Part shown: positions 20,705 through 31,870 of the stretch, piece by piece
Numbering within the stretch: the stretch's first letter is position 1
Layout: each line of letters starts with the position of its first letter
Assembly (NCBI GenBank): GCA_030789695.1
Contig: CM061142.1
Span: 47,805,987 to 47,869,986 of the forward strand
Length of the DNA stretch: 64,000 nt
Source of the DNA: Scilla litardierei
Lineage: Eukaryota; Streptophyta; Magnoliopsida; Asparagales; Asparagaceae
Direction of reading: 5' to 3'
The notes under the pieces: model-generated
Told to the model about the DNA's origin: nothing
Databases searched by the model: none
The model's input: only the letters and a program-made list of their open reading frames with translations
Program-made: the position numbers and the translations under genes

Positions 20705-21994
20705 ATGCAGCTCATGGACGTTGTGACTGCATATCTATATGGTGATATAGATAAAAATATCTATATGAGACTTCCTGATGGGTTTAATCTACCCCCAGAG
20801 ATGAAAGAGATACCTCGGGACGTATTCTCTGTAAGGCTACATAGATCATTATATGGTCTAAAACAATCGGGCAAGATGTGGTATAACAGACTAAGTGATT
20901 TTCTTGCACAGCAAGGATTCACGAATAACGAAGTCTGCCCGTGTATCTTTATCAAAAGAACGGGAACAGGATTTGTCATCATAGCTGTATATGTAGATGA
21001 CTTAAATCTCATAGGATCTCCTGCAGAGATCAAAGAGATATCTGAAATCCTTAAACATACTTTTGAAATGAAAGACCTAGGCAAAACAAAGTATTGTCTT
21101 GGCTTACAGATAGAACACCTAAGAGGTGGAATCCTATTACACCAATCTAATTATACAAAGAAACTTCTACGCAAGTTTCATATGGATAAATGTCATCCTT
21201 TAGGTACTCCTATGGTCGTAAGATCACTAGATGTACATAAGGACCCCTTCCGGCCACTGGAAGAGGGGGAGGAGATACTGGGTCCTGCAGTACCCTACCT
21301 CAGTGCGATTGGAGCACTTCTATATCTGGCTAACTGTACGCGTCCCGATATAGCGTTTACAGTTAATCTACTAGCCAGACACAGTGCTGCGCCCACAAAG
21401 CGCCACTGGAACGGAGTAAAGCATCTTCTGCGATACCTTCAGGGTTCCATTGATCTTGGACTTTACTACCAGAGAGGTGCCTCCCCCAAATTGTTTGGTT
21501 ATGCTGATGCAGGTTATCTCTCTGATCCGCACACGGCAAAATCTCAAACAGGTTTTGTATTTACCTACGGAGGTACTGCTATCTCTTGGAGATCGGTAAA
21601 ACAAACCACTACTGCTACATCTTCCAACCATGCAGAGCTCATCGCGATCCATGTGGCGAGCAGAGAATGTTTTTGGCTACGCTCCGTCGTCCAACACATC
21701 CTCCAATCCACTGGCCTGAAGACCAGTGATCTGGAGCCTACTGCCCTATTCGAAGATAACGCCGCATGCATTGCTCAGCTTCAGAAGGGCTACATCAAAG
21801 GCGACAGGACAAAACACATTTCTCCCAAGTTTTTCTGGACGCACGAGCAGAAGAACGACAAGCAGATTGAAGTTCGACAGATCCAGTCATGCAACAACTT
21901 AGCTGATCTTTTTACTAAGGCATTGCCTACATGTACTTTTGTAAAGCTTGTAAAGAACATTGGTATGCGACAGTTGAAAGACCTGCAAGCCTGA
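20705..21994 (+). pseudogene. pol: C3 Pol, second part: RT and RNase H
   Basis: This 429-codon segment continues the polyprotein after the frameshift. It begins MQLMDVVTAYLYG, carries RLHRSLYGLKQSGKMWY, the RT catalytic YVDD at 20990-21001, and the thumb/connection region with YLSAIGALLYLAN. RNase H follows with GYADAGYLSD, SQTGFVFTYGG, SNHAELIAIHVASRE and FEDNAACIAQ, and the usual end NLADLFTKALP. The pieces appear catalytically complete. The segment is followed by non-coding sequence and the polypurine tract AAGGGGGAG (22169-22177). Confidence 0.9.
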
Positions 21995-22177
21995 AGCTTG
22001 TACGGATCAGGGGGAGTAACATGTGGGTTGCACTCTTTTTCCTTAAGCTGTTGGGTTTTCCCACTGGGTTTTCCACAGCTAAGGTTTTAACGAGGCAAAC
22101 ACACTTACTCTGGATCCAGAAGTATCCACCCCTTGCCTCAGTAGCTGAGACCGAAGTGATGAATGTGTAAGGGGGAG

Positions 22178-22393
22178 TGTTATGAATGAGGGAGGCATTT
22201 GGCCTCCCCTCCTTCATTACCCATTCATTAGGCCCCCATTACTTAGAGTAATGGGGACCCTTGGTCTCCTAGAGGCTTTTGGCCTCCCCACTATGAGATA
22301 TATAAATAGAGCACCATGGCTCTTAGCTATGGTGACTTATTCTTAGCAATGAAATTCTCTCTCTCTCTCTCTTGAGTTCATTATCATACAACA
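22178..22393 (+). repeat. C3 3' LTR
   Basis: It matches 15371-15588 except for one base (TTAGCTATGG against TTAGCGATGG) and two bases fewer in the (TC)n run. AAGCA follows. Confidence 0.97.
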
Positions 22394-22642
22394 AAGCACC
22401 ATTTTTTTGTCTTTTTGTCTTTTTCATATATATTTTTTATTTTTGTTTTATAATGAACTAAAACAAACTAAAAATCAAGCAAGCTAGCACACAAAAAAAA
22501 ATCAAGCATACAAAATTAAAAAATGCTATAAAGGTATGCATTAAGTGCAAAGTAGAAAAATATACCTTTGCGGCGTCGTTTGGCTAAGAAACTAGATAAT
22601 GAAGCGTTTAATCCATAGTTTCTCGCCAAATCTCCATCTTAC

Positions 22643-24508
22643 CTACCCGGTAGATGTTATGTGTGACCTTGGAATCCAACAAGGTCCACTCATGTTAATC
22701 ATCAAAGATTTAGGAACCCAAATTTGTTCGAATTTGATATTAGTGTTCCTATATTTACAATGATATGAAGTATGACCAACACTATCACAAGTAAAGCACT
22801 TTGCATGAACATTTTTGACTATAGTAGGCACATTATGGATTTTCTTAAAAATAAGCTTTTTAGCATTTTTAGAACCAAATCCAAGTCATCGTCTATTATT
22901 TCCATATAATTGATTTCTAAGAATGATATCTAAAGAGTGTTTTCCTATGGAAAATTTCTTAATGGACAATTTAAGACTTGAGACTTTGGATTTTAATAAC
23001 GCATTCTCATCCACAAGCAAAGTACAGTTACTAATGAAAGCTTTCTTGTTTTCCTCTTCTTTCTTTTCAAATTCAACCATTTTTCTTTTAAGTTCGTTAT
23101 TTAGCTTGCAGAATTTATCATTAAGCTCTCTAATCACATAATCTTTTTCATTTTCGAGCTTAATTAAAACATCCTTAAGCATGCTAATATTATTCAATAA
23201 AGAAGGACATGAACGACAAGCAACTTTTTCAGGTGAGCTAGATTTTTCTTTTAACATGATGATGGTAGATTTGCATGCAACAAGTTCTTCTCTTAAAATT
23301 TTAGATTCTTCAATCATGTCGCAATTTTCTTTTTGCAATTCAAAACAAGAATTTCTATAGCATTCGACAGTAGAATCTAGCTCATCAATTTCCTCCTGCA
23401 TTTTCTTAAAAAGTTCAACTCTAGTGTAAGATGTTACCTCGTCGTTCTTTTCCATCAGAGCAAGATTGATTCCAACGTCATGCTCTTCATTCTCATCTTC
23501 ACTATCCATGTCACACGTTCGCACAACAGCTTTTCCTTTCTTCTCTGCGACATTAGCCGTTTCTTGTTTGCAATGCTTCGAGTAGTGCCCCTTTTTTCTG
23601 CATTTAAATCATTCAACTTTATTAGTAGTATTCTGTTCAAAGGAATTTCTATCAGAATTAAAATTGTTAGAGCGAGTGAACCTTTTATGCATTTCTTCTC
23701 TTTCTTGAGGAGTTCTGAAGTATTTTCTGAAGTTTCTGACCATCAGTGCTATCTCCTCCTCATCGTCGTCATCATCTTCGTTATCTTAAAGAGCTAGTGG
23801 TTTCAGTTCCTTTTCCTTCGCATCTGGTTTCTCTCTAGCCTCTATATTCTGTAGCTCAAGCTTGTGGGACATTAAGTTACCTATCAAGTCCTCCACTCTC
23901 ATCTCTGATAGATCTTTTGCTTCTTGAATGTCAGTGACTTTAGGCCTGAACGAGCTTGACAGCGTATTTAAGATTTTTCTTACATGTTTAAGGCTAGAGT
24001 ATGGCTTACCAAGGGAGCTAGACTTGTAAACGATGTCCGTGAACCTCGCAAACATCTCAGATATAGATTCTGACGGGAGCATGCGGAAACTCTAGTACTC
24101 TGTGCTCAGCAAGGCAAGTCTAGACTCCTTCACCTGTGACGTTCCCTCATGCATCACCTCCAGCGTGTGCCATATTTTCTACGCAGTTGTACAATGTGAG
24201 ATACAATTAAATTCAGACTTATCTAAAGAGCATATAAGAGCATTCATAGCTTTCCCATTTAAAGAATAAAGTCTCCAATCAGCATCATCCCACTTTTCTT
24301 CAGGTTTAATTATTTCAGTGTCTTCAATTTTAATCACAGGTGGTTTATATCCATTTTCAACAATTTTCCACACTTTATAATCAACAGACACTAAGTAGAT
24401 TTTCATCCTAGATTTCCAATAAGCATAATCTACTCCATTAAATTTTGGGGGTCGTGATATGGACTGACCTTCAGAAAAAGCACAATCAATAGAGTTATTC
24501 ATGGTCAA
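22643..24508 (-). pseudogene. gag: C2 Gag, several in-frame stops
   Basis: A single minus-strand frame from ATG 24508 to 22643 (about 620 codons) encodes a copia Gag. RPPKFNGVDYAYWKSRMK and GKAMNALICSLD are the N-terminal domain, then MSHKLELQN. The zinc knuckle reads stop-FKCRKKGHYSKHC, so its first cysteine codon has become TGA. A coiled coil (MQEEIDELDSTV) follows, then a second knuckle-like CFTCDSVGHTSYHC, and IWVPKSLM as in C1 and C4. At least five stops interrupt it (near 24180, 24093, 23787, 23610, 22887), but the frame hardly shifts, which fits decay mainly by substitution. No pol follows. Confidence 0.85.
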
Positions 24509-24543
24509 CTAGCCTAGATCCTCTAACATGCCCTGATACCACT

Positions 24544-24868
24544 TGTTGGATCTGGATCTAAGCCTAGAGGGGGAGGGTTGAATAGGCTAATAAAAATTCT
24601 CGTGCAACTCACGAGAAATCACACGCAGTTATAATCTCCATCTATTTGACCAAGTCCTATTTACTAAGTGTATAGCAAATTCTCCATCTTCCAACTTGCT
24701 ATATGTGTAGCAATTTCTTCATCTTTTTGACCAAGTCTCTCTTTGATGAACTACGAGTATGCCACTACTGAAAAGCACTTAACACACACATTAGAACGTT
24801 CATACACTTTTGTTATCATTAAACACGAAGTCATCGATCGTTGTATCCAACACGCGTTGTATCTAACA
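24544..24868 (-). repeat. C2 5' LTR
   Basis: It is bounded on the left by the minus-strand primer site: the complement of TGATACCAC at 24535-24543 gives GTGGTATCA. It ends ATCTAACA at 24868. Compared with 13905-14224 there are about 20 differences. Confidence 0.9.
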
Positions 24869-24871
24869 ACC

Positions 24872-26603
24872 TGTTGAGTATTGGACTCCCAGGATTTGGT
24901 TTTGGATGATGAGCAAACACAAATATATCATGAACTAACAATTTGTGAGCGCAGTATTGGAGATCGTCGCCAAATTCACGAGAACATTCAAAGCGACACC
25001 TCAAATCTTCTCAAAGCTCGTATTCATGCCTAAAGCTTCGTTGAAGCTCTTGCGCCGTTTTGGAAGTCATGAAGAATTAATTGAAGCTTTGAAGACGGAT
25101 CGTTAAGGTTTATTTCATAGTCTTTTAGCTTTGATTTATAGAATGTTAAGCCTTGAGTAATTCTTACATTTCTATCTTCATAACGCTCATGTCGTAGCTC
25201 TAGGATCTTAGTAGAAGTCCATTCTAACTTCCCCGAAGCATCGCGCTTCGATTCGGACTTCTAGTGCATGTTAGTTGGTACAAGAACAAGTACTGACCGA
25301 CTAGATGGTGATCTAGTCGGTCGGCAACTGTTCTTGGACCGACTAGTTTGATTCCTTAATTTCCTGTTCAGTACTGTTTACAGTTAGTCGGTCTACGTTG
25401 ACTCACCGACCGACTAGTTTGTGAACTAGTCGGTCAGTGATGCTTCTTTGACCGACTAGTTGTAACTTACTATTCATTCTAAATTTCTCCTAAGCTACTG
25501 TTCATCGCTTAGTCGGTCTAAGAACGTTTGGCGACCGACTAGTTGTTGATCTAGTCGGTCAACATTTGTTCTTGGACCGACTAAATCATTTGTATTCAGA
25601 CTATTTGTTTTTGACTCTTAGTCGGTCTAAGTTTACTGACCGACCGACTAGTTGTGAAACTAGTCGGTCAGAAAGTCTTCTTGGACCGACTAGTTATCTA
25701 GGTCTGAAATCTTCATCTGTTCACTGTTCACCTCTTAGTCGGTTCATGTTGTTTCACCGACCGACTAGTTGATGAACTAGTCGGTCAGTGGTTGTTCTTT
25801 GACCGACTAGTCTGCTTCAGATTTAGATCCGTTGGAGTTTTGAAAGCGACGTTTCTCTCTCCCTTTTCCCTTGATCCTTTAAATACCTGAAGGGGTTATT
25901 TCATAGGATCCAAGGCTGCTATTCCAGAGCTCTATTGATTCAAAGAGAAGTTCTTTCAACTCTCATCTTCAAGCTCTCCCATTCTCAAGAATCTCTCCTT
26001 CACTCTTATTCTTCAAGAGAGATTCATTGGTTGTGAGCCTTCCAAGCCAAGGGCTTGATTCTAGGTCATCCATTTCATCCCTAGGCTTCCATTGCTGGTC
26101 ATCTACTTGAAGCTAGGGTTTGGTGACATCCTCTTCCTCAAAATCCATCATTGCCCTAATTTGGTAAGTATACTCAAGGCATAGGATTTTGTAAGGTAAG
26201 AGTTTATTTCATTTCAATCGTATTTGAATTGTGTCTCTCGGTTGTGAGAGAGGTTGTGATCCCGGTTTGTGGGAGTCACATGTCTTTTGTATGATTTGAC
26301 TTGTGAAGGATTTTCACAAGTATTTCATAGTGGAAATCTTGAGTTAGGGTTGCTAACTCAAGTATCCGGAGGGGATCCGGGTGGTTGGGACGTAGGATCA
26401 CCGGGAACAAGTCGGGGAGACTTGGGTGGATCCGAACCCATTAAACCATTGTGTTTGCGTTTGTTTTAATTCTTGTTGATAGTTGTTTAATTCCGCATTG
26501 TCGTTTGTTTCTTGCACAATAATTAGGAATAACTATCTTGATTATTTTAAGTACTATTCACCCCCCCTCTAGTACGTGTGCAGTAGCTTCCCAGGGCACT
26601 ACA
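24872..26603 (+). repeat. C4 5' LTR
   Basis: It begins TGTTGAGTATTGGACTCCC and ends GGGCACTACA just before the primer site. Its U3 holds the hairpin array 25295-25812 and a TATA-like TTTAAATA at 25878-25885. Short ORFs repeated in both LTRs (25566-25772, 26269-26469) are not supported as genes. Confidence 0.97.
25295..25786 (+). repeat. C4 hairpin array in U3
   Basis: Five 28-bp modules of GACCGACTAG, 8 nt, CTAGTCGGTC lie at 25295, 25408, 25533, 25642 and 25759, a period of about 116 bp. Between them lie single half-motifs of the form TTGGACCGACTAG and TTAGTCGGTC. The array ends less than 100 bp upstream of the TATA-like box. The 3' LTR carries the same array (30387-30878). Confidence 0.93.
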
Positions 26604-26604
26604 A

Positions 26605-26618
26605 TTGGTATCAGAGCC
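26605..26618 (+). other. C4 primer-binding site
   Basis: TTGGTATCAGAGCC matches the tRNA-iMet-complementary site of plant copia elements and starts 1 bp after the LTR. Confidence 0.9.
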
Positions 26619-26644
26619 AAGGTTAAAGCTACGAGTTCAAAGCT

Positions 26645-28852
26645 ATGACGAACAACGACTACAACGTCTTCAAGAACCGCGATGGAGCTTCTTCAGTTAT
26701 GGAAGGACTATCCTCCGTCAGGCCTCCACACTTCAACGGTACCAACTATGGGTACTGGAAATGCCGGATGCAAATTTTCCTCCGGAGCGCTTCACTATGG
26801 AGAGCCACCATGACGGAGTATGTCGAGCCTTCCCAAGAAGATTTCGCGAAGTGGACTCCCGCGGAGGTCGCCGCGGAAGTAGCAAATGCCAAGGCAATGA
26901 ATGCCTTGAATTGTGCGTTGGAGCCCGAGGACTTCAACAAGATATGCACATGTAAGAGTGCATATCAAATATGGAACCAACTCCTCATATTGCACGAAGG
27001 ATCGAGTACGGTAAAAGATTCTAAACTCGTCGTTGCTAATAAAGAATTTGAGTTGTTTCATATGGAGCAGGGCGAAACCATGAAGGAATATTACGCTCGC
27101 TTCGTGGATATATCAAACGACTTGGAAGCTCTTGGGAAGGTCTATACCCAAAAGGAGAAAGTCGCGAAGATTATCGACGGTCTTCCATCATGTTGGGAAA
27201 AGCGTACCTACGCCATCGAGGAAGGTAATGACATGAATAAATATACCGTCGTACAACTAATGGGTACCTTGTTGTCTTACGAGGTACGCAAGGATAGTAA
27301 GATCCGAATGAAGGAAAAGATGAAGGCGTACTTGAAGCAAGACGAGACAAAGAAAAAGGGAATTGCATTCAAGGCCGCTCCATCTACCGATGATGAAGAT
27401 TCAGAAGAAGAAGAGGACGAAGAATTGGACATGGAAGCATTGGCCAATATGGCAAAGAAATTCATCCGATTCTTCCGACAAGGTAAGTTGAATCGTAAAT
27501 CTAAATTTATTTCGACTAATGTTTCTACTCCCGTGTGTTACAAATGCAACAAGCCAGGACATATCAAGCCGGATTGTCCTCTCTACAAACACAAGGGGAA
27601 GTGGAAGGCATCCAAGCACGACAAGTCAAGAAAGCACAAGAAAGGATTTGTCGGGACATTCACCGACTCTGAGGACTCCTCTAGTGGAGAGTCGGATGAT
27701 GAACGTGTGGAGAAAGCACACACGTGCTTCATGGGAAGAGAGGATCGTGATGAAGACACATCCTCCGATGAAAGCGAGGATGGAAGCGAGGATGAAGGCG
27801 GAGAGGTAACCAATGATGAACTTAGAATAGCCAATGAACAACTTTGGAATAAATTTTCTAATATGGCTACTAAGCTTATGAAGACTAAAAATGAATTAGA
27901 TAGTCTTAAAAACTCGCCTAAGCCTTTCATCGTCAACAACGACACCGTTGTTGATGGGTTGAGAAATGAGATTGAAAATCTCAAGTCTCAACTTGAGCAT
28001 GTTCATATCGAGGATTCGGATGGACATGTGATAGCGGATTTGACGTCTCAAATCTCAACTTTGAGTATTGAGAATAAAAATCTAAAGTCACGTGTTTGTG
28101 CTCTCGCATCGCAAGTGTCCACTTTGGATGCTTCTTTGCATTCTCTCACCGAGAAGCATGAGAGCACATTAGGCCGAATTCATGAATTCAACAAAGGTAA
28201 GGGCAAGTTGGATGATATCCTAAATGACTTACTTCCGGCCAATCATCACATTGGTTTGGGGTATGAGATGGGAGAGTCATCCAAATCGTTCGCCACCTTT
28301 GTTAGGCCATCTTCCGATGCTTCTACTAGTGGAAGTAAACACGTCATGGGTAGATCTTCTACCAATGGTGCTTCCGCTAGGAACACGCCCCCTTTTGGAA
28401 AGAAACCCACTTTGGGTGGACCTCCAAAGAAGGGTCATGCTTACATGTATACCATGCCACGTAGGAACACACAACCTACCCCACATGTTAGCACAAATGA
28501 TAATTTTTATGCTCCGCACCCACGAGCACGTGCACACCATGTGAGACACACTCATGCACGTGTTCCTCCACAATCATATGTTCATCCTCATTCTCATATG
28601 AATAATTATCATCATGCACCATTGCATCGAATTCCATATGCTTACCCACGACATGCATCACATAGAAACCAACAACATATGCATGTTCCCAATAGGATTA
28701 GGACTCCCAAGACATACACCATTTGGGGTCCGAAGAACACAAGCATGCATAATAAGAATTTGTATGTGAAATCGTTTATTAATGATGTTATTTTGAATGA
28801 TAATTATGTTGGGAAATCAAGTTCTTCGTGGACTTGGTTTCCGAAGGGTTAG
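26645..28852 (+). CDS. gag: C4 Gag polyprotein, intact
   Basis: An uninterrupted 735-residue copia Gag starts at the first ATG after the primer site. VRPPHFNGTNYGYWKCRM near residue 25 and NAKAMNALNCALEPEDFN are the N-terminal signature; a UBN2-type domain follows to about residue 200. The knuckle CYKCNKPGHIKPDC is at residues 298-311. Acidic serine stretches (SEDSSSGESDDE), a coiled coil (about 400-520), and an unusual His/Arg-rich tail follow. IWGPKNT and SSWTWFPKG end the protein, matching the C1 Gag end. A stop follows and no pol exists. The open frame in so young a copy suggests recent function. Confidence 0.94.
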   Translation: MTNNDYNVFKNRDGASSVMEGLSSVRPPHFNGTNYGYWKCRMQIFLRSASLWRATMTEYVEPSQEDFAKWTPAEVAAEVANAKAMNALNCALEPEDFNKICTCKSAYQIWNQLLILHEGSSTVKDSKLVVANKEFELFHMEQGETMKEYYARFVDISNDLEALGKVYTQKEKVAKIIDGLPSCWEKRTYAIEEGNDMNKYTVVQLMGTLLSYEVRKDSKIRMKEKMKAYLKQDETKKKGIAFKAAPSTDDEDSEEEEDEELDMEALANMAKKFIRFFRQGKLNRKSKFISTNVSTPVCYKCNKPGHIKPDCPLYKHKGKWKASKHDKSRKHKKGFVGTFTDSEDSSSGESDDERVEKAHTCFMGREDRDEDTSSDESEDGSEDEGGEVTNDELRIANEQLWNKFSNMATKLMKTKNELDSLKNSPKPFIVNNDTVVDGLRNEIENLKSQLEHVHIEDSDGHVIADLTSQISTLSIENKNLKSRVCALASQVSTLDASLHSLTEKHESTLGRIHEFNKGKGKLDDILNDLLPANHHIGLGYEMGESSKSFATFVRPSSDASTSGSKHVMGRSSTNGASARNTPPFGKKPTLGGPPKKGHAYMYTMPRRNTQPTPHVSTNDNFYAPHPRARAHHVRHTHARVPPQSYVHPHSHMNNYHHAPLHRIPYAYPRHASHRNQQHMHVPNRIRTPKTYTIWGPKNTSMHNKNLYVKSFINDVILNDNYVGKSSSSWTWFPKG

Positions 28853-29949
28853 TTTCCTTTGACCCTTCATTGCTTGGTACCATAAGTTCAATTTCATTTT
28901 TTTTGGGTACCAAAGCAATTGTGGTAAGAATGGGTTACATTTATTTTGAATTTAGTTCTCTAAATTTATTGCCTAACCCATTGGATCCAAATAGATTTTT
29001 TTTTTGGATACCAAAATAATATTCTCTAGGTTAACTTCACCATGGGATACCAACCCTACAAACTCCGTGATTTGCAAGGATTTTTCATTCAAATGGAGTT
29101 GTTGGTGCTTAAGTGATGCACCAAAGTAGGGGGAGCTTAATGTTGTAAGTATGTTCATACTTTTGATTCATATTGGTATCCATTGGTAGAATATATTACA
29201 TTTGGTATCATTTTGCTACATTTGGTATGCACATCGGATTATTTTTGTCTCTGATGCTGATTTCGTCGTTCGACGATTTTATGGATTTAATAGAATTCTT
29301 TCTATGGAAACATAGAATTGTTTTCCATGCATTCTATTGATTTTGGAGAGTATGTTCCAAAACTCAACAAGTGAAATTGATTTGAGTTTTGATGATTTCG
29401 GATTTCGTTTTTCGCCTATGGAGTGATGATTTCGTATTTCGATTTTCGCCTATGGCTTGGTGATTTCGTTTTCTGATTTTTATCGATGATTTTATGATTT
29501 CGGTTTCCGATTTTCGACTTTGGTCTCCTTGACACGCTTTGCATTTATTCGGTATTTTGAATTTGATATTTTGCATTGGTGTTATTTTGGGCTTTGGTCG
29601 TATTCTTAGACTCCCATGAATTATTTGGCCATGATCTATTCTTTTTGATTTCCTCCCGCTCTTTTTGGATTATGCCAAAGAGGGAGAGATATATAATAAT
29701 GGCATGTGCTAAATGATAATTTACCATGAATCTAATTTGATATGTTAGATTCAGGGGGAGTTAAGATATAAAAATGGATTACAAATCCTAAATCTCAAAT
29801 ATTGGATTTGAATTTTTACTTTCCTCGTCTGCTTGATGTATGTGCTTATTATTTCATATGGAACTAATGTGTCATCAATGCAGGGGGAGTAAGTATATTC
29901 CATTTAGTTCATTATTTTTGATTATTATTTATGTTGGTTTGTCATCACC
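28853..29949 (+). other. C4 3' spacer
   Basis: No pol and no open frame are present. Degenerate short repeats built on GATTTCG and TTTTCGCCTATGG lie at about 29390-29520. GCAGGGGGAGTAAGTATA at 29880-29897 is identical to C1 9376-9393. Confidence 0.75.
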
Positions 29950-29963
29950 AAAAAGGGGGAGAA
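29950..29963 (+). other. C4 polypurine tract
   Basis: AAAAAGGGGGAGAA abuts the 3' LTR. Confidence 0.9.
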
Positions 29964-31695
29964 TGTTGAGTATTGGACTCCCCGGATTTGGTTTTGGATG
30001 ATGAGCAAACATAAATATATCATGAACTAACAATTTGTGAGCGCAGTATTGGAGATCGTCGCCAAATTCACGAGAACATTCAAAGCGACACCTCAACTCT
30101 TCTCAAAGCTCGTATTCATGCCTAAAGCTTCGTTGAAGCTCTTGCGCCGTTTTGGAAGTCATGAAGAATTAATTGAAGCTTTGAAGACGGATCGTTAAGG
30201 TTTATTTCATAGTCTTTTAGCTTTGATTTATAGAATGTTAAGCCTTGAGTAATTCTTACATTTCTATCTTCATAACGCTCATGTCGTAGCTCTAGGATCT
30301 TAGTAGAAGTCCATTCTAACTTCCCCGAAGCATCGCGCTTCGATTCGGACTTCTAGTGCATGTTAGTTGGTACAAGAACAAGTACTGACCGACTAGATGG
30401 TGATCTAGTCGGTCGGCAACTGTTCTTGGACCGACTAGTTTGATTCCTTAATTTCCTGTTCAGTACTGTTTACAGTTAGTCGGTCTACGTTGACTCACCG
30501 ACCGACTAGTTTGTGAACTAGTCGGTCAGTGATGCTTCTTTGACCGACTAGTTGTAACTTACTGTTCATTCTAAATTTCTCCTAAGCTACTGTTCATCGC
30601 TTAGTCGGTCTAAGAACGTTTGGCGACCGACTAGTTGTTGATCTAGTCGGTCAACATTTGTTCTTGGACCGACTAAATCATTTGTATTCAGACTATTTGT
30701 TTTTGACTCTTAGTCGGTCTAAGTTTACTGACCGACCGACTAGTTGTGAAACTAGTCGGTCAGAAAGTCTTCTTGGACCGACTAGTTATCTAGGTCTGAA
30801 ATCTTCATCTGTTCACTGTTCACCTCTTAGTCGGTTCATGTTGTTTCACCGACCGACTAGTTGATGAACTAGTCGGTCAGTGGTTGTTCTTTGACCGACT
30901 AGTCTGCTTCAGATTTAGATCCGTTGGAGTTTTGAAAGCGACGTTTCTCTCTCCCTTTTCCCTTGATCCTTTAAATACCTGAAGGGGTTATTTCATAGGA
31001 TCCAAGGCTGCTATTCCAGAGCTCTATTGATTCAAAGAGAAGTTCTTTCAACTCTCATCTTCAAGCTCTCCCATTCTCAAGAATCTCTCCTTCACTCTTA
31101 TTCTTCAAGAGAGATTCATTGGTTGTGAGCCTTCCAAGCCAAGGGCTTGATTCTAGGTCATCCATTTCATCCCTAGGCTTCCATTGCTGGTCATCTACTT
31201 GAAGCTAGGGTTTGGTGACATCCTCTTCCTCAAAATCCATCATTGCCCTAATTTGGTAAGTATACTCAAGGCATAGGATTTTGTAAGGTAAGAGTTTATT
31301 TCATTTCAATCGTATTTGAATTGTGTCTCTCGGTTGTGAGAGAGGTTGTGATCCCGGTTTGTGGGAGTCACATGTCTTTTGTATGATTTGACTTGTGAAG
31401 GATTTTCACAAGTATTTCATAGTGGAAATCTTGAGTTAGGGTTGCTAACTCAAGTATCCGGAGGGGATCCGGGTGGTTGGGACGTAGGATCACCGGGAAC
31501 AAGTCGGGGAGACTTGGGTGGATCCGAACCCATTAAACCATTGTGTTTGCGTTTGTTTTAATTCTTGTTGATAGTTGTTTAATTCCGCATTGTCGTTTGT
31601 TTCTTGCACAATAATTAGGAATAACTATCTTGATTATTTTAAGTACTATTCACCCCCCCTCTAGTACGTGTGCAGTAGCTTCCCAGGGCACTACA
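29964..31695 (+). repeat. C4 3' LTR
   Basis: Same length as the 5' LTR and nearly identical; CAACC follows. Confidence 0.97.
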
Positions 31696-31700
31696 CAACC

Positions 31701-31870
31701 CATTCCTGTCATCATTCGTAAGACGAGGGAGCAACCCCTCACCACTGAATGACCTGTCGTGTTGTTAGCCGTAAGACGAGGGAGCTACCCCGTCGCCACT
31801 GAATGACCCTCTCGTGTCATCAGCCGTAAGACGAGGGGGTCACCCCTTCGCCACTGGATGAGGTGGTTCA
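31701..31870 (+). repeat. T1 tandem array, continued
   Basis: Three further units with the TCATCAGCCGTAAGACGAGG core continue the array of 13260-13904 once C2, C3 and C4 are removed. Confidence 0.85.

Larger units (their letters stand above)
15371..22393 (+). mobile_element. C3: pol-bearing copia retrotransposon, very young but broken
   Basis: This 7,023-bp element has 218- and 216-bp LTRs that differ by one substitution and the length of a (TC)n run. It is flanked by perfect AAGCA duplications. It has a 1.8-kb leader, gag, protease, integrase, RT and RNase H, but gag has two in-frame stops and pol one frameshift. It lies inside C2 in opposite orientation. Confidence 0.93.
13905..24868 (-). 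mobile_element. C2: gag-only copia retrotransposon, minus strand, split by C3
   Basis: LTRs of 320 and 325 bp (13905-14224 and 24544-24868), with primer site next to the right LTR and purine tract next to the left one, give minus orientation. Internal sequence without C3 is about 3.3 kb and contains only gag. The flanks ATCCA (13900-13904) and ACCCA (after removing C4) agree at 4 of 5 positions, consistent with an old duplication. LTR divergence is roughly 7% by eye. C2 lies within the T1 tandem array. Confidence 0.85.
24872..31695 (+). mobile_element. C4: gag-only copia retrotransposon, very young
   Basis: C4 is a complete 6,824-bp element with two LTRs of exactly 1,732 bp that differ at about four positions. 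It has a perfect CAACC duplication (24867-24871 and 31696-31700). It contains primer site, one intact 735-residue Gag, and 1.1 kb of non-coding spacer before the polypurine tract; protease, integrase and RT are absent. It landed at the very edge of the C2 LTR, the duplication including the last CA of C2. Gag and LTR sequence differ from C1, so it is a separate family. Confidence 0.93.

Noticed and set aside
25566..26469. Short ORFs in the C4 LTR, repeated in the 3' LTR
   Set aside because: They cross the hairpin array or leader and resemble no protein.
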